64,000 nucleotides of DNA from Sternotherus odoratus (GCA_032164245.1 JAVMKO010000022.1:248001-312000), one strand, 5' to 3'. Positions 34,001-44,095 are shown, numbered from the stretch's first letter. The notes: generated by a model from the sequence alone, not told the origin. Numbers and translations are program-made.

Positions 34001-37000
34001 GGGGGCGGGGGGAAGAAGAAGAGAAGAGGCTTGGCGATGCGAACCGGGGGGGGGGGGGAGAGAAGAGCGGCGCCGGGGAAGGAGAAGAGAAGAGGCTTGG
34101 CGATGCGAACCGGGGGGGGGGGGGAGAGGAGAGCGGCGCCGGGTGAGGAGAAGAGAAGAGGCTTGGCGATGCGAACCGGGGGGGGGTGAGAGAAGAGCGG
34201 CGCCGGGGGAGGAGAAGAGAAGAGGCTTGGCGATGCGAACCGGGGGGGGGGGGGGGAGAAGAAGAGAAGAGGCTTGGCGATGCGAACCGGGGGGGGGGGG
34301 GGAAGAAGAGAAGAGGCTTGGCGATGCGTACCGGGGCGGGGGGAAGAGAAGAGCGGCGCCGGGTGAGGAGAAGAGAAGAGGCTTGGCGATGCGAACCGGG
34401 GGGGGTGAGAGAAGAGCGGGGCCGGGGGAGGAGAAGAGAAGAGGCTTGGCGATGTGAACGGCGGGGGGGGAGAAGAGCGGGGCCGGGGGGGGGGAGATAA
34501 GAGCGGCGCCGGGGGAGAGAAGAGAAGAGGCTTGGCGATGCGAACCGGGGGGGGGGGAGAAGAGCGGGGCCGGGGGGGGGGAGATAAGAGGCTTGGCGAT
34601 GCGAACCGGGGGGGGGGGAGAGAAGAGCGGGGCCGGGGGAGGAGAAGAGAAGAGGCTTGGCGATGCGAACCGGGGGGGGGGGAGAGGAGAGCGGCGCCGG
34701 GGGAGGAGAAGAGAAGAGGCTTGGCGATGCGAACCAGGGGGGGGGGGGGGAGAAGAAGAGAAGAGGCTTGGCGATGCGTACCGGGGCGGGGGGGAAGAGA
34801 AGAGCGGCGCCGGGTGAGGAGAAGAGAAGAGGCTTGGCGATGCGAACCGGGGGGGGGGTGAGAGAAGAGCGGGGCCGGGGGAGGAGAAGAGAAGAGGCTT
34901 GGCGATGTGAACGGCGGGGGGGGAGAAGAGCGGGGCCGGGGGGGGGGAGATAAGAGCGGCGCCGGGGAGGAGAAGAGAAGAGGCTTGGCGATACGAACCG
35001 GGGGGGGGGGAGAAGAGCGGGGCCGGGGGGGGGGGAGATAAGAGGCTTGGCGATGCGAACCGGGGGGGGGGGAGAGAAGAGCGGGCCGGGGGAGGAGAAG
35101 AGAAGAGGCTTGGCGATGCGAACCGGGGGGGGGGGGGGGAGAGAAGAGCGGCGCCGGGTGAGGAGAAGAGAAGAGGCTTGGCGATGCGAACCGGGGGGGG
35201 GGAAGAAGAAGAGAAGAGGCTTGGCGATGCGAACCGGGGGGGGGGAAGAGAAGAGCGGCGCCGGGTGAGGAGAAGAGAAGAGGCTTGGCGATGCGAACCG
35301 GGGGGGGGTGAGAGAAGAGTTGGGCCGGGGGAGGAGAAGAGAAGAGGCTTGGCGATGTGAACGGGGGGGGGGGGGGGGGAGAAGAGCGGGGCGGGGGGGG
35401 GGGGAGATAAGAGCGGCGCCGGGGGAGGAGAAGAGAAGAGGCTTGGCGATGCGAACCGGGGCGGGGGGAGAGAAGAGCGGGGCCGGGGAAGAAGAAGAGA
35501 AGAGGCTTGGCGATGCGAACCGGCGGGGGGGGGGAGAGAAGAGCGGGGCCGGGGGAGGAGAAGAGAAGAGGCTTGGCGATGCGAACCGGGGGGGGGGGGG
35601 GGAGAAGAAGAGAAGAGGCTTGGCGATGCGAACCGGGGGGGGGGGGGAGAGAAGAGCGGGGCCGCGGGAGGAGAAGAGAAGAGGCTTGGCGATGCGAACC
35701 GGCGGGGGGGGGGGGGGAGAGAAGAGCGGGGCCGGGGGAGGAGAAGAGAAGAGGCTTGGCGATGTGAACGGGGGGGGGGGAAGAGAAGAGCGGGGGAGGG
35801 GGGAGAGAAGAGCGGGGGAGGGGGGAGAGAAGAGCGGGGGAGGGGGGGAGAGAAGAGAAGAGGCTTGGCGATGCGAACCGGTGGGGGGGAAGAGAAGAGC
35901 AGCGCCGGGGGAGGAGAAGAGAAGAGGCTTGGCGATGCGAACCGGGGTGGGGGAAGAAGAGAAGAGGCTTGGCGATGCGAACCGGTGGGGGGGGAAGAGA
36001 AGAGCGGGGCCGGGGGAGGAGAAGAGAAGAGGCTTGGCGATGTGAACGGGGGGGGGAGAAGAGCGGGGCCGGGGGGGGAGAGAAGAGCGGCGCCGGGGGA
36101 GGAGAAGAGAAGAGGCTTGGCGATGCAAACCGGGGGGGGGGGGGGGGAGAGAAGAGCGGCGCCGGGGGAGGAGAAGAGAAGAGGCTTGGCGATGCAAACG
36201 GGGGAGGGGGGAGAAGAGCGGGGCCGGGGGAGGAGAAGAGAAGAGGCTTGGCGATGTGAACCGGGGGAGGGGGGGGGGAGAGAAGAGGGGGGGGGGAGAA
36301 GACAAGAGGCTTGGCGATGCGAACCGGGAGGGGGGGGGAAGAAGAAGAGAAGAGGCTTGGCGATGCGAACCGGGGGGGGGGGGAGAGACAAGAGCGGGGC
36401 CGGGGGAGGGAGAAGAGAAGAGGCTTGGCGATGCGAACCGGGGGTGGGGGGGGGAGAGAAGAGCGGCGCCGGGGGAGGAGAAGAGAAGAGGCTTGGCGAT
36501 GCGAACCGGGGTGGGGAAGAAGAAGAGAAGAGGCTTGGCGATGCGAACGGGGGGGGGGGGAGAGAAGAGCGGGGCCGGGGGAGGAGAAGAGAAGAGGCTT
36601 GGCGATGCAAACGGGGGAGGGGGGGGGAGAAGAGCGGGGCCGGGGAGAAGAGAAGAGGCTTGGCGATGTGAAGGGGGGGGGAGAGAAGAGCGGGGGAGGG
36701 GAGGGAGAGAAGAGAAGAGGCTTGGCGATGCGAACCAGGGGAGGGGGGGGAGAGAGAAGAGTGGGGGGGGGGAGAAGAGAAGAGGCTTGGCGATGCGAAT
36801 CGGGGGGGGGAAGAAGAAGAGAAGAGGCTTGGCAATGCGAACCGGGGGGGGGGGGGGGGAAGAAGAAGAGAAGAGGCTTGGCGATGCGAACCGGGGGGGG
36901 GGGGGAGAGAAGAGCGGGGCCGGGGGAGGAGAAGAGAAGAGGCTTGGCGATGCGAACCGGGGGCGGGGGGGGAGAGAAGAGCGGCGCCGGGGGAGGAGAA

Positions 37001-39597
37001 GAGAAGAGGCTTGGCGATGCGAACCGGGGGGGGGGGGGAAGGAGAAGAGAAGAGGCTTGGCGATGCGAACCGGGGGGGGGGGGGAGAAGAAGAGAAGAGG
37101 CTTGGCGATGCGAACGGGGGGGTGGGGAGAGAAGAGCGGGGCCGGGGGAGGAGAAGAGAAGAGGCTTGGCGATGCGAACCGGGGGGGGGGGAGAAGAAGA
37201 GAAGAGGCTTGGCGATGCGAACCGGGGGGGGGGGGGGAAGAAGAAGAGAAGAGGCTTGACGATGCGAACCGGGGGGGGGGGGGAAGAAGAAGAGAAGAGG
37301 CTTGGCGATGCGAACCGGGGGGGGGGGGGAGAAGAAGAGAAGAGGCTTGGCGATGCGAACCGGGAGGGGGAAGAGAAGAGCGGCGCCGGGGGAGGAGAAG
37401 AGAAGAGGCTTGGCGATGTGAACGGGGGGGGAGGGAGAGAAGAGCGGGGGAGGGGGGGGGAGAGAAGAGAAGAGGCTTGGCGATGCGAACCAGGGGAGGG
37501 GGTGGAGAGAAGAGCGGGGAGGGGAGAAGAGAAGAGGCTTGGCGATGCGAACCGGGGGGGGGGGGGAAGAAGAGAGAAGAGGCTTGGCAATGCGAAACGG
37601 GGGGGGGGGGAAGAATAAGAGAAGAGGCTTGGCGATGCGAACCGGGGGGGGGGGGAGAGAAGAGCGGGGCCGGGGGAGGAGAAGAGAAGAGGCTTGGCGA
37701 TGCGAACCAGGGGGGGGGGGGAAGAAGAAGAGAAGAGGCTTGGCGATGCGAACCGGGGGGGGGGGGGAAGAAGAAGAGAAGAGGCTTGGCGATGCGAACC
37801 GGGGGGGGGGGGAAGAAGAGAAGAGGCTTGGCGATGCGAACCGGGGGGGGGGGGGGAGAGAAGAGCGGGGCCGGGGGAGGAGAAGAGAAGAGGCTTGGCG
37901 ATGTGAACGGGGGGGGGGAGAAGAGCGGGGCCGGGGGGGGGGGAAGATAAGAGCGGCGCCGCGAGAGAGAGAGAAGAGGCTTGACGATGCGAACCGGGGG
38001 GGGGGGGGGGGGGGAGAAGAAGAGAAGAGGCTTGGCGATGCGAACCGGCGGGGGGGGGGGGAGAGAAGAGCGGGACCGGGGGAGGAGAAGAGAAGAGGCT
38101 TGGCGATGTGAACGGGGGGGGGGGGGAAGAGAAGAGCGGGGGAGGGGGGGGAAGAGAAGAGCGGGGGAGGGGGGGAGAGAAGAGAAGAGGCTTGGCGATG
38201 CGAACCGGGGGGGGGGGGGGGGAAGAAGAGAAGAGGCTTGGCGATGCGAACCGGGGGCGGGGGGAAGAAGAAGAGAAGAGGCTTGGCGATGCGAACCGGG
38301 GGGGGGGGGGAGAGAAGAGCGGGCCGGGGGAGGAGAAGAGAAGAGGCTTGGCGATGCGAACCGGGGGGGGGGGGGAGAGGAGAGCGGCGCCGGGTGAGGA
38401 GAAGAGAGAGGCTTGGCGATGCGAACCGGGGGGGGGTGAGAGAAGAGCGGCGCCGGGGGAGGAGAAGAGAAGAGGCTTGGCGATGCGAACCGGGGGGGGG
38501 GGAGAAGAAGAGAAGAGGCTTGGCGATGCGTACCGGGGCGGGGGGGAAGAGAAGAGCGGCGCCGGGTGAGGAGAAGAGAAGAGGCTTGGCGATGCGAACC
38601 GGGGGGGGGGTGAGAGAAGAGCGGGGCCGGGGGAGGAGAAGAGAAGAGGCTTGGCGATAGTGAACGGCGGGGGGGGAGAAGAGCGGGGCCGGGGGGGGGG
38701 GAGATAAGAGCGGCGCCGGGGAGGAGAAGAGAAGAGGCTTGGCGATGCGAACCGGGGGGGGGGAGAAGAGCGGGGCCGGGGGGGGGGGAGATAAGAGGCT
38801 TGGTGATGCGAACCGGGGGGGGGGAAGAGAAGAGCGGGGCCGGGGGAGGAGAAGAGAAGAGGCTTGGCGATGCGAACCGGGGGGGGGGGGGAGAGGAGAG
38901 CGGCGCCGGGAGAGGAGAAGAGAAGAGGCTTGGCGATGCGAACCGGGGGGGGGGGGGGGAGAAGAAGAGAAGAGGCTTGGCGATGCGTACCGGGGGGGGG
39001 GGGAAGAAGAAGAGAAGAGGGCTTGGCGATGCGAACCGGGGGGGGGGGGAGAGAAGAGCGGCGCCGGGTGAGGAGAAGAGAAGAGGCTTGGCGATGCGAA
39101 CCGGGGGGGGGTGAGAGAAGAGCGGGGGAGGGGGGGGGAAGAGAAGAGCGGGGGAGGGGGGGAGAGAAGAGAAGAGGCTTGGCGATGCGAACCGGGGGGG
39201 GGGGGGAGAAGAAGAGAAGAGGCTTGGCGATGCGAACCGGGGGCGGGGGGAAGAAGAAGAGAAGAGGCTTGGCGATGCGAACCGGGGGGGGGGAAGAGAA
39301 GAGCGGCGCCGGGGAAGGAGAAGAGAAGAGGCTTGGCGATGCGAACCGGGGGGGGGGGGAGAGAAGAGCGGGGCCGTGGGAGGAGAAGAGAAGAGGCTTG
39401 GCGATGCGAACCGGGGGGGGGGGGGGAGAAGAGCGGGGCCGGGGGAGGAGAAGAGAAGAGGCTTGGCAATGCGAACCGGGGGGGGCGGGGGGAGAAGAGC
39501 AGGGCCGGGGGAGGAAAAGAGGCTTGGCGATGTGAACCGGGGGGGGGGGGAAGAGAAGAGCGGGGCCGGGGGAGGAGAAGAGGCTAGGCTAGGCGAA
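10055..39597. repeat. 29.5-kb G-rich satellite-like array with higher-order structure
   Basis: Every unit carries the core GGCTTGGCGATGCGAACC, then a run of about 7-16 G, then a purine spacer. Two main unit types mix. A short one of about 45 bases has the spacer GAAGAAGAGAAGA. A long one of about 65 bases adds AGAGCGG(G/C)GCCGGGGGA before GGAGAAGAGAAGA. Several hundred units are present. Variant cores include GATGTGAAC, GATGCAAAC, GGCAATGCG, TTGACGATG and GCGAATCGG. Some units differ in spacer, such as GATAAGAGCGGCGTCGG or AAGAATAAGAG. Rare variants recur in the same order at set distances (3.75, 3.37 and 6.52 kb), showing block duplications. One strand is almost pure purine. The long open frames on both strands are by-products of composition. 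No function is known to me. Confidence 0.95.
28485..28684. other. Assembly gap (200 N)
   Basis: Exactly 200 N interrupt the array. A round number suggests a placeholder, so the true array length is unknown. The left flank resembles the GATAAGAGCGGCGCCGG blocks near 34.5 and 35.0 kb. The right flank resumes the GTCGGGAGAGG block also seen at 24490 and 31011. Confidence 0.95.
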
Positions 39598-39786
39598 GCG
39601 AGGCGACGGGGGGGGGGGGGAGGAGGTAAGTGGCAGAAGCCCCGCATGCCTGCTGGGAGCAGGGTGCTTTCCCACTTTGCAGGGAATAGCTACCATCAGC
39701 TCTATTTTTAAATTAGCAAATTGCACTTTAAATAGTTTTCAGGGCATTTAAAAACTTTTTTCTGTAATAAATGAAAGAGCAGTGAT
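39598..39786. other. Right flank of the array, no gene
   Basis: The last unit degenerates (GGCTAGGCTAGGCGAAGCG), then G-rich sequence gives way within about 20 bases to AT-rich unique sequence. GTAAGT at 39626 resembles a splice donor, but no exon context supports it. Confidence 0.5.
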
Positions 39787-40038
39787 ATTAGATGAGTTAA
39801 AGTCCTGTGGCACCTTAAAGACTAACTATAATGTTTTGAAGCATGAGCTTTTGTGGGCTAATACCCACTTCGTCGGATGCAAGCAATGGGAGTGCTTGCA
39901 TCTGACGAAGTGGGTATTAGCCCACGAAAGCTCATGCTTCAAAACTTTATAGTTAATCTTTAAGGTGCCACAGGACTTTGTTACCTCTGCTATTCCAGAC
40001 TAACGCGGCTACCTCTCTGATTCTTGATTAGATGAGTT
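39787..40038 (+). mobile_element. Foldback retroposon (SINE-like) with 12-bp target duplication
   Basis: The direct repeat ATTAGATGAGTT at 39787-39798 and 40027-40038 flanks a 228-bp insert. The insert begins with an inverted copy of a repeat (39799-39885), a 7-base spacer (39886-39892), and the same repeat in plus orientation (from 39893). It continues to a 3' end near CTACCTCTCTGATTCTTG. The two arms are nearly perfect complements over about 87 bp. The repeat contains GTGGGTATTAGCCCAC and AAGGTGCCACAGGACT and recurs as a single copy at 53563-53652. A long target duplication plus a 5' inverted copy is what LINE-driven twin priming produces. Confidence 0.8.
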
Positions 40039-40615
40039 GTGTGCCAGGAAGAGAAAACTACCAAACAAGGACCTAAAGCGATCCCCTGTCTTCACATGCT
40101 TGATTTCATTCCTTAATTAGAGCCATTCATCAGTAGGTATGAGATATGAGGCTTAAGGGCCGCCAAGACAGAGAGCCTCCAGCTACGGTGGCCGCTCCTG
40201 TGCCCCCCCCCCCCACTGAGTCCATAATTGGCCCCACACCCCAGCAAATCTTCCCTCTCCTGAAAATCTGGGTCTGTGTCCATTGCTCCTTTTTGCTGCT
40301 TCTCTCTGATCTGAGGGTTATGTCTGCTCTTAGCCCACTTGACAAGTTTGATTGTCCTTGATCTGTCTCTCCTTCCTCATTCACACCTCATTCATTCAAC
40401 AGGGCACTTGATTATAAAGTGGTGGTGGGGGGGGAATCTTATTCTACTTCTAGCAGAGACATTTTTCTTTTACCTTAATTATACTACCTTGGGGGCTATA
40501 ACAGATTACCAAAGTTCAATACAGAGTTTCTAAAACAAGGTTATATGAAAAGGCATAATACAAAAGTCATTTAAAAGTTAAACACCCCCCCCCCCTTGCC
40601 ACCCCTCCTCCCCCG
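40039..40615. other. No gene recognised
   Basis: Contains homopolymer C tracts near 40204-40214 and 40584-40595 and short unsupported frames. Nothing is identifiable as a gene or known repeat. Confidence 0.5.
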
Positions 40616-40755
40616 GGCCTTTTTAAAAAAATCATGTTAGTGGTCCGCGGGATTCAAAATTGTGAGTTTAGTGGTCCCTGAGGTCCGAAAGGTTGGCGAC
40701 CACTGGACTAGATGATCATAATGGTCCCTTCTGACCTTAAAAGTCTATGAAACAT
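40616..40755 (+). mobile_element. hAT-like terminus and CR1 3' end fragment
   Basis: GGTTGGCGACCACTG near 40691-40706 resembles a hAT 3' terminal repeat. It abuts GACTAGATGATCATAATGG..., TCCCTTCTGACC and GTCTATGA, the characteristic terminal segment of CR1 LINEs in the plus orientation. Confidence 0.6.
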
Positions 40756-41274
40756 AAAAGATTGTTATGAGGGAGAAATATTGTTGTTCTTAACTCCTGA
40801 GGATAGGACAAGAAGCAGTGGTTTTAAATTGCAACAAGAGCAGTTTAGGTTGGACATGAGGAAAAACTTCCTGCCAGAGAGGATAAATACTGGAATAAAT
40901 TGCCTAGGGAGGTTGTAGAATCTCCATCATTGGGGATTTTTAAGAGCAGGCTGGACAAACACCTGTCAGGGATGGTCTAGATCAGGGGTTCTCAAATGGG
41001 GAGAGGGGCTGTGAGTTATTGCATAGGGGGTCACAAGCTTCTAGCCTCCACCTCAAACCCCATTTCACCTTGAGCATTTATAATGGTGTTAAATATATTT
41101 TAAAGTGTTTTTAATTTATAAGGGGGGGTCACACTCGAAGGCCTGCTATGTGAACGGGGTCACCAATACAGCAGTTTGAGAACCACTGATCTGGATAAAT
41201 TTAGTCCTGCCTTGAGTGCAAGGGTCTGGACTGGATGACCTCTCAAGGTCCCTTCCAGCTCTATAATTCTATGA
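40756..41274 (+). mobile_element. CR1 LINE 3' UTR fragment, split by a hAT element
   Basis: Landmarks of the CR1 3' region appear in order: GGTTGGACATGAGGAAAAAC, CTAGGGAGGTTGTAGAATC, AAGAGCAGGCTGGACAAAC. After the nested insert come GGACTGGATGACCTCTCAAG, GTCCCTTCCAGC and the terminal TTCTATGA. The copy is 5'-truncated as usual and has no coding sequence. Confidence 0.85.
40983..41188. mobile_element. Non-autonomous hAT element, 206 bp, nested in CR1
   Basis: The ends CAGGGGTTCTCAAA and TTTGAGAACCACTG are inverted repeats. The flanking octamers GTCTAGAT (40975-40982) and ATCTGGAT (41189-41196) agree at 6 of 8 positions, a decayed 8-bp target duplication. No coding capacity. Confidence 0.85.
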
Positions 41275-41549
41275 ACACAGGCCAGAGAAGAGCAGGATCA
41301 AAGGAATCACTCTGGGGGATTCTCCCTCTCATCGTCCCCAGGCAGCTGTCTCAGGTTTACAAAGTTGTTTGATGTTCCAGTCTTTATCCAGTCTCTCCTG
41401 AAAGGGGGCCCCCCTTTCATGTGCTGGGCCTACTTTTAGCTTTTGGCAAGTGTGACCCCGGGGGCTCTGAGACTGGGACTTCTTGCCTCAGCACACCTTG
41501 TTTCTTTCTGTGGCTCCCCAGTGAGTCCGGATGAGTGGATACGCCTCCT

Positions 41550-41715
41550 AGAGACTGTGAACATAAGAGCATAATGACTGTTCTGGTCCATATAGCTCAG
41601 TGGCCAATGCCAGATGCTTCAGAGGGAATGAACAGAACAGGTAATCATCAAGTGATCCATCTCCTGTTACCCATTGCCAGCTTCTGACAATCAGAGACTA
41701 GGGCACCATCCCTGC
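41550..41715 (+). repeat. Reptile interspersed repeat fragment
   Basis: The segments GTGGCCAATGCCAGATGCTT, CAGAGGGAATGAACAGAACA and ATCAAGTGATCCATC belong to a repeat I recognise as abundant in turtle and crocodilian genomes. A second fragment lies at 53195-53285. Its class (CR1-related or SINE) is uncertain. Confidence 0.6.
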
Positions 41716-41813
41716 CTGTGACACTGGCAGATGAGGTGTTAGCTCTTGCAAAAGCCCCTGTCTAGTTGAACATGGACAAAGGTATAACTGGAATCAGTGT
41801 GGCTCACCTGTGT

Positions 41814-43407
41814 TAGTATTGTTAAAACGGGTATTAGAATGATAAAGTGTTTAGACTTTATTGAATGCTGGTGAGTTGTTGTCTGGGTTAATATGACTCG
41901 TTGCATTGTGAGCTTCTGTGGTTCTGTAAATCACCAGGCAGGAGAGAGACTTTACCTGTGTGAAGTGCTGACTGGCAACAGAATGTATTACACCCTACCT
42001 CAGGGGTGGGCAAAGTTTTTGGCCAGAGGGCCACATTGGGGTTAAAAATTGTGCAGAGGGACAGGTAGGGAAGCCTGTGCCAACCCCAAGGAGCCTGACC
42101 CCACCCCTTATCTAACTCCCACCCACTTTCCACCCCGACTGCCCCCTCAGAACTCCTGACCCATCCAACCCCCTGCCTCCGTCCCGATAGCCACCTCCGG
42201 AGACCCCCCAATCTAACTGCTGCCCCAGAAACCCACCCCATCTAAGCCCCCCTGCTTTGTTCCCTGATTACTCCCTCTGAGATTCCCCATCCTAACCTCC
42301 ACCCCCTGGGACTCCACCCCATCTAAGCCCCCTGTTTTATTCCCTGACCACCCCCTCCTGATATCCCCCCATGTGAACCACCAGCCCTGGACACCACCAC
42401 CTAACACCTCCCCCCTTACCTTATTCAGCCGTGTGGTCCTTGACCTGGCACCAGTGCTCCACCCAGCCCCCAACCAGGGACCGCGGGGCCACGTGGCTTC
42501 CCATGCTCAGCGAGGCCTCTGCAATCGACCTGGCCTCTGGGCAGGGAGCGCAGGCCAGGCCAGGCCGAGCACCCGCAGAACACTGGCGGGGGTCTTGGGC
42601 CGGGAGGGCAGGGCCCAGTGAGCTCCCATGCCAGCCCAGGAGCACAGGGAGTAGTGACTGCCCGCACTCCACCGGGCACCTGGCCAAGGAGTGCAGGGTG
42701 GTCCCAGCCCGGGAGTGCAGGAACCCCCAGCACTCTGCACTGCCTCCGGCCCTCGAGCTCAGGGACCCATGACCCCCTGTAGTCCACCTGGCCCTCAGCC
42801 AAGAACCATGGGGCAGGCCTGTCCCGGGAGAGTGAGAACCCACGGCTCCCTGCCCGGGAGCATGGGGCCCAGAGGCTCCCCGCACTTCACCCGGCCCTCG
42901 GTCAGACAGCCCGGGGCCCGGCGGTGCACAGGGTGCACATGCAACCCCAGCCTGAGCTCATGGGACAGATGAAAATGGCCGGCAGGCCACCTGTGGCCTG
43001 CGGACCATAGTTTGCCCACCCCTGCCCTACCTGGCAGGAAAATTCCATCAACACCAGAAAGACTATTAGGAGATGTTAAAGACTGTTGTTGTGCTCTTAA
43101 CTTCCCATTAGCTGAGTTTGCAGCTCAATGTACATGGCAGGAAGGGGATAAAAAACCCCACACAGAAGGAACTGATCATCTGTATTCTACTTGGACTCTG
43201 GGGTGCAAAATTTCTAGGCATAAGCAAGAGATCCCCAGCTGCTTAGCCTGGGTGAGTCCTAAAGAATATGTAGAGCTTGCTTTTTATAGAAGCTGTTAGT
43301 ACCTTTTGAAATTTAAGACTGTACTTCATCTGCATCTGTACTATTACCTGCTTTAACTTTGTAAAGAACTCCCATTTCCTTTGAAATAAATCTTAATAAA
43401 GGTATTA
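41814..43407 (+). mobile_element. Probable LTR-like host element split by two DNA transposons
   Basis: Joining 41814-42000 to 43033-43407 gives a stretch starting TGTTAGTATTGTTAAAACGG. It has GGGATAAAAAAC as a TATA-like box (about 43147) and AATAAATCTTAATAAA (about 43386) as polyadenylation signals, the layout of an LTR. Ends and target duplication were not found. It probably continues past the pogo-like insert at 43408-43977 toward 44095. Confidence 0.4.
42001..43024. mobile_element. Non-autonomous hAT element, 1,024 bp, with perfect 8-bp TSD
   Basis: The termini CAGGGGTGGGCAAA and TTTGCCCACCCCTG are perfect inverted repeats. The octamer CCCTACCT flanks both sides (41993-42000 and 43025-43032). 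The interior has a degenerate tandem repeat rich in CCCCATCTAAGCCCCC (about 42100-42420) and then GC-rich sequence. No transposase is encoded; the open frames here are unsupported. Confidence 0.92.
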
Positions 43408-43977
43408 CAGTGAAACCTCGATTTAACGGACTAATTCGGGCGAGGGGGTGTCTGTTAAAGCCAAAAGTCCGTTATTTAATAATTTTTTAAAATCATTAAA
43501 TAACAGGACTTTTGGCTTTAACGGAAACCCCCTCACCCGAATTAGTCCCTTATATAGAGGTTTTAGGAGCTGTCAACCCCCCCCCCCCCACCTGCCCAGC
43601 TCCCCGCAACGGGGAGCCGGGCGGGGGGGAGGGAGGGAGGTTGATAGCTCCTGCCCGGCTCTCCGCTGTGGGGAGCCGGGCAGGAGCTTTCAGCCCGCCC
43701 GCCCGGCTCCCCGCTGCGGGGAGCCGGGCGGGGGGGGAGAGGGGGAGGTTGATAGCTCCTGCCCGGCTCTCCGCTGTGGGGAGCCGGGCGAGAGCGGTCA
43801 ACCCGCCCGCCTGGCTCCCCTCTGCGGGGAGCCAGGCAGCCGGGTTGACAGTTCCTGCCCAGCTCCCCGGGGCGGGAACCGGCAACCCCCGAATAACGGA
43901 TTTTGGATGCATCGGAAATTTTGTCCGTTGCATCCGAAGTCCGTTAAATCGGGGTCCGTTAAATCGAGGGTTTACTG
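43408..43977. mobile_element. Pogo/Tigger-like MITE, 570 bp, TA target site
   Basis: The terminal repeats share CTCGATTTAACGGAC after a CAGT start, and TA dinucleotides flank both ends (43406-43407 and 43978-43979). Just inside the left end, an imperfect hairpin around GCCAAAAGTCC (about 43450-43530) folds on itself. The interior has two to three tandem GC-rich blocks built on GGGGAGCCGGGC and GTTGATAGCTCCTGCC. No transposase is present. Confidence 0.85.
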
Positions 43978-44095
43978 TACAGGACTGGCTACAAGTGTTG
44001 TCTGTTGGGAGATCTAAGATTCAATTGACCTAAAGAAGTGATCAGTCCTTTGGGAGTGGCAATAACCTGATGATTGCTGTGAGTCATCAGGTAAG

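Noticed and set aside
10055..39597. CRISPR array
   Set aside because: Repeats are direct but spacers are not unique, the sequence is vertebrate and no cas genes are present.
10055..39597. Immunoglobulin switch region
   Set aside because: G-rich and strand-biased like a switch region, but it lacks clustered AGCT hotspots and no constant-region exon is nearby.
10055..39597. Telomeric or ribosomal DNA repeat
   Set aside because: No TTAGGG tracts and no recognisable 18S, 5.8S, 28S or 5S sequence.
39620..39640. GTAAGT as a splice donor at the array edge
   Set aside because: No upstream exon other than array sequence and no downstream partner.
9704..39647. Minus-strand open frames of about 9,900, 9,900 and 8,500 codons as giant Pro-rich genes
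   Set aside because: All three frames are open because the C-rich strand cannot form stop codons. The peptides rotate with unit length, run through N residues and show no domain, signal or splice context.
9729..39711. Many plus-strand Gly/Arg/Glu-rich frames of 60-1,385 codons in the array
   Set aside because: Same satellite read in other frames. Starts fall on the core ATG and stops on GATGTGAAC or GATAAG variants; no coding signal.
42373..43019. Overlapping frames at 42.4-43.0 kb as a gene
   Set aside because: Interior of the 1,024-bp hAT element; no domain and no splice sites.
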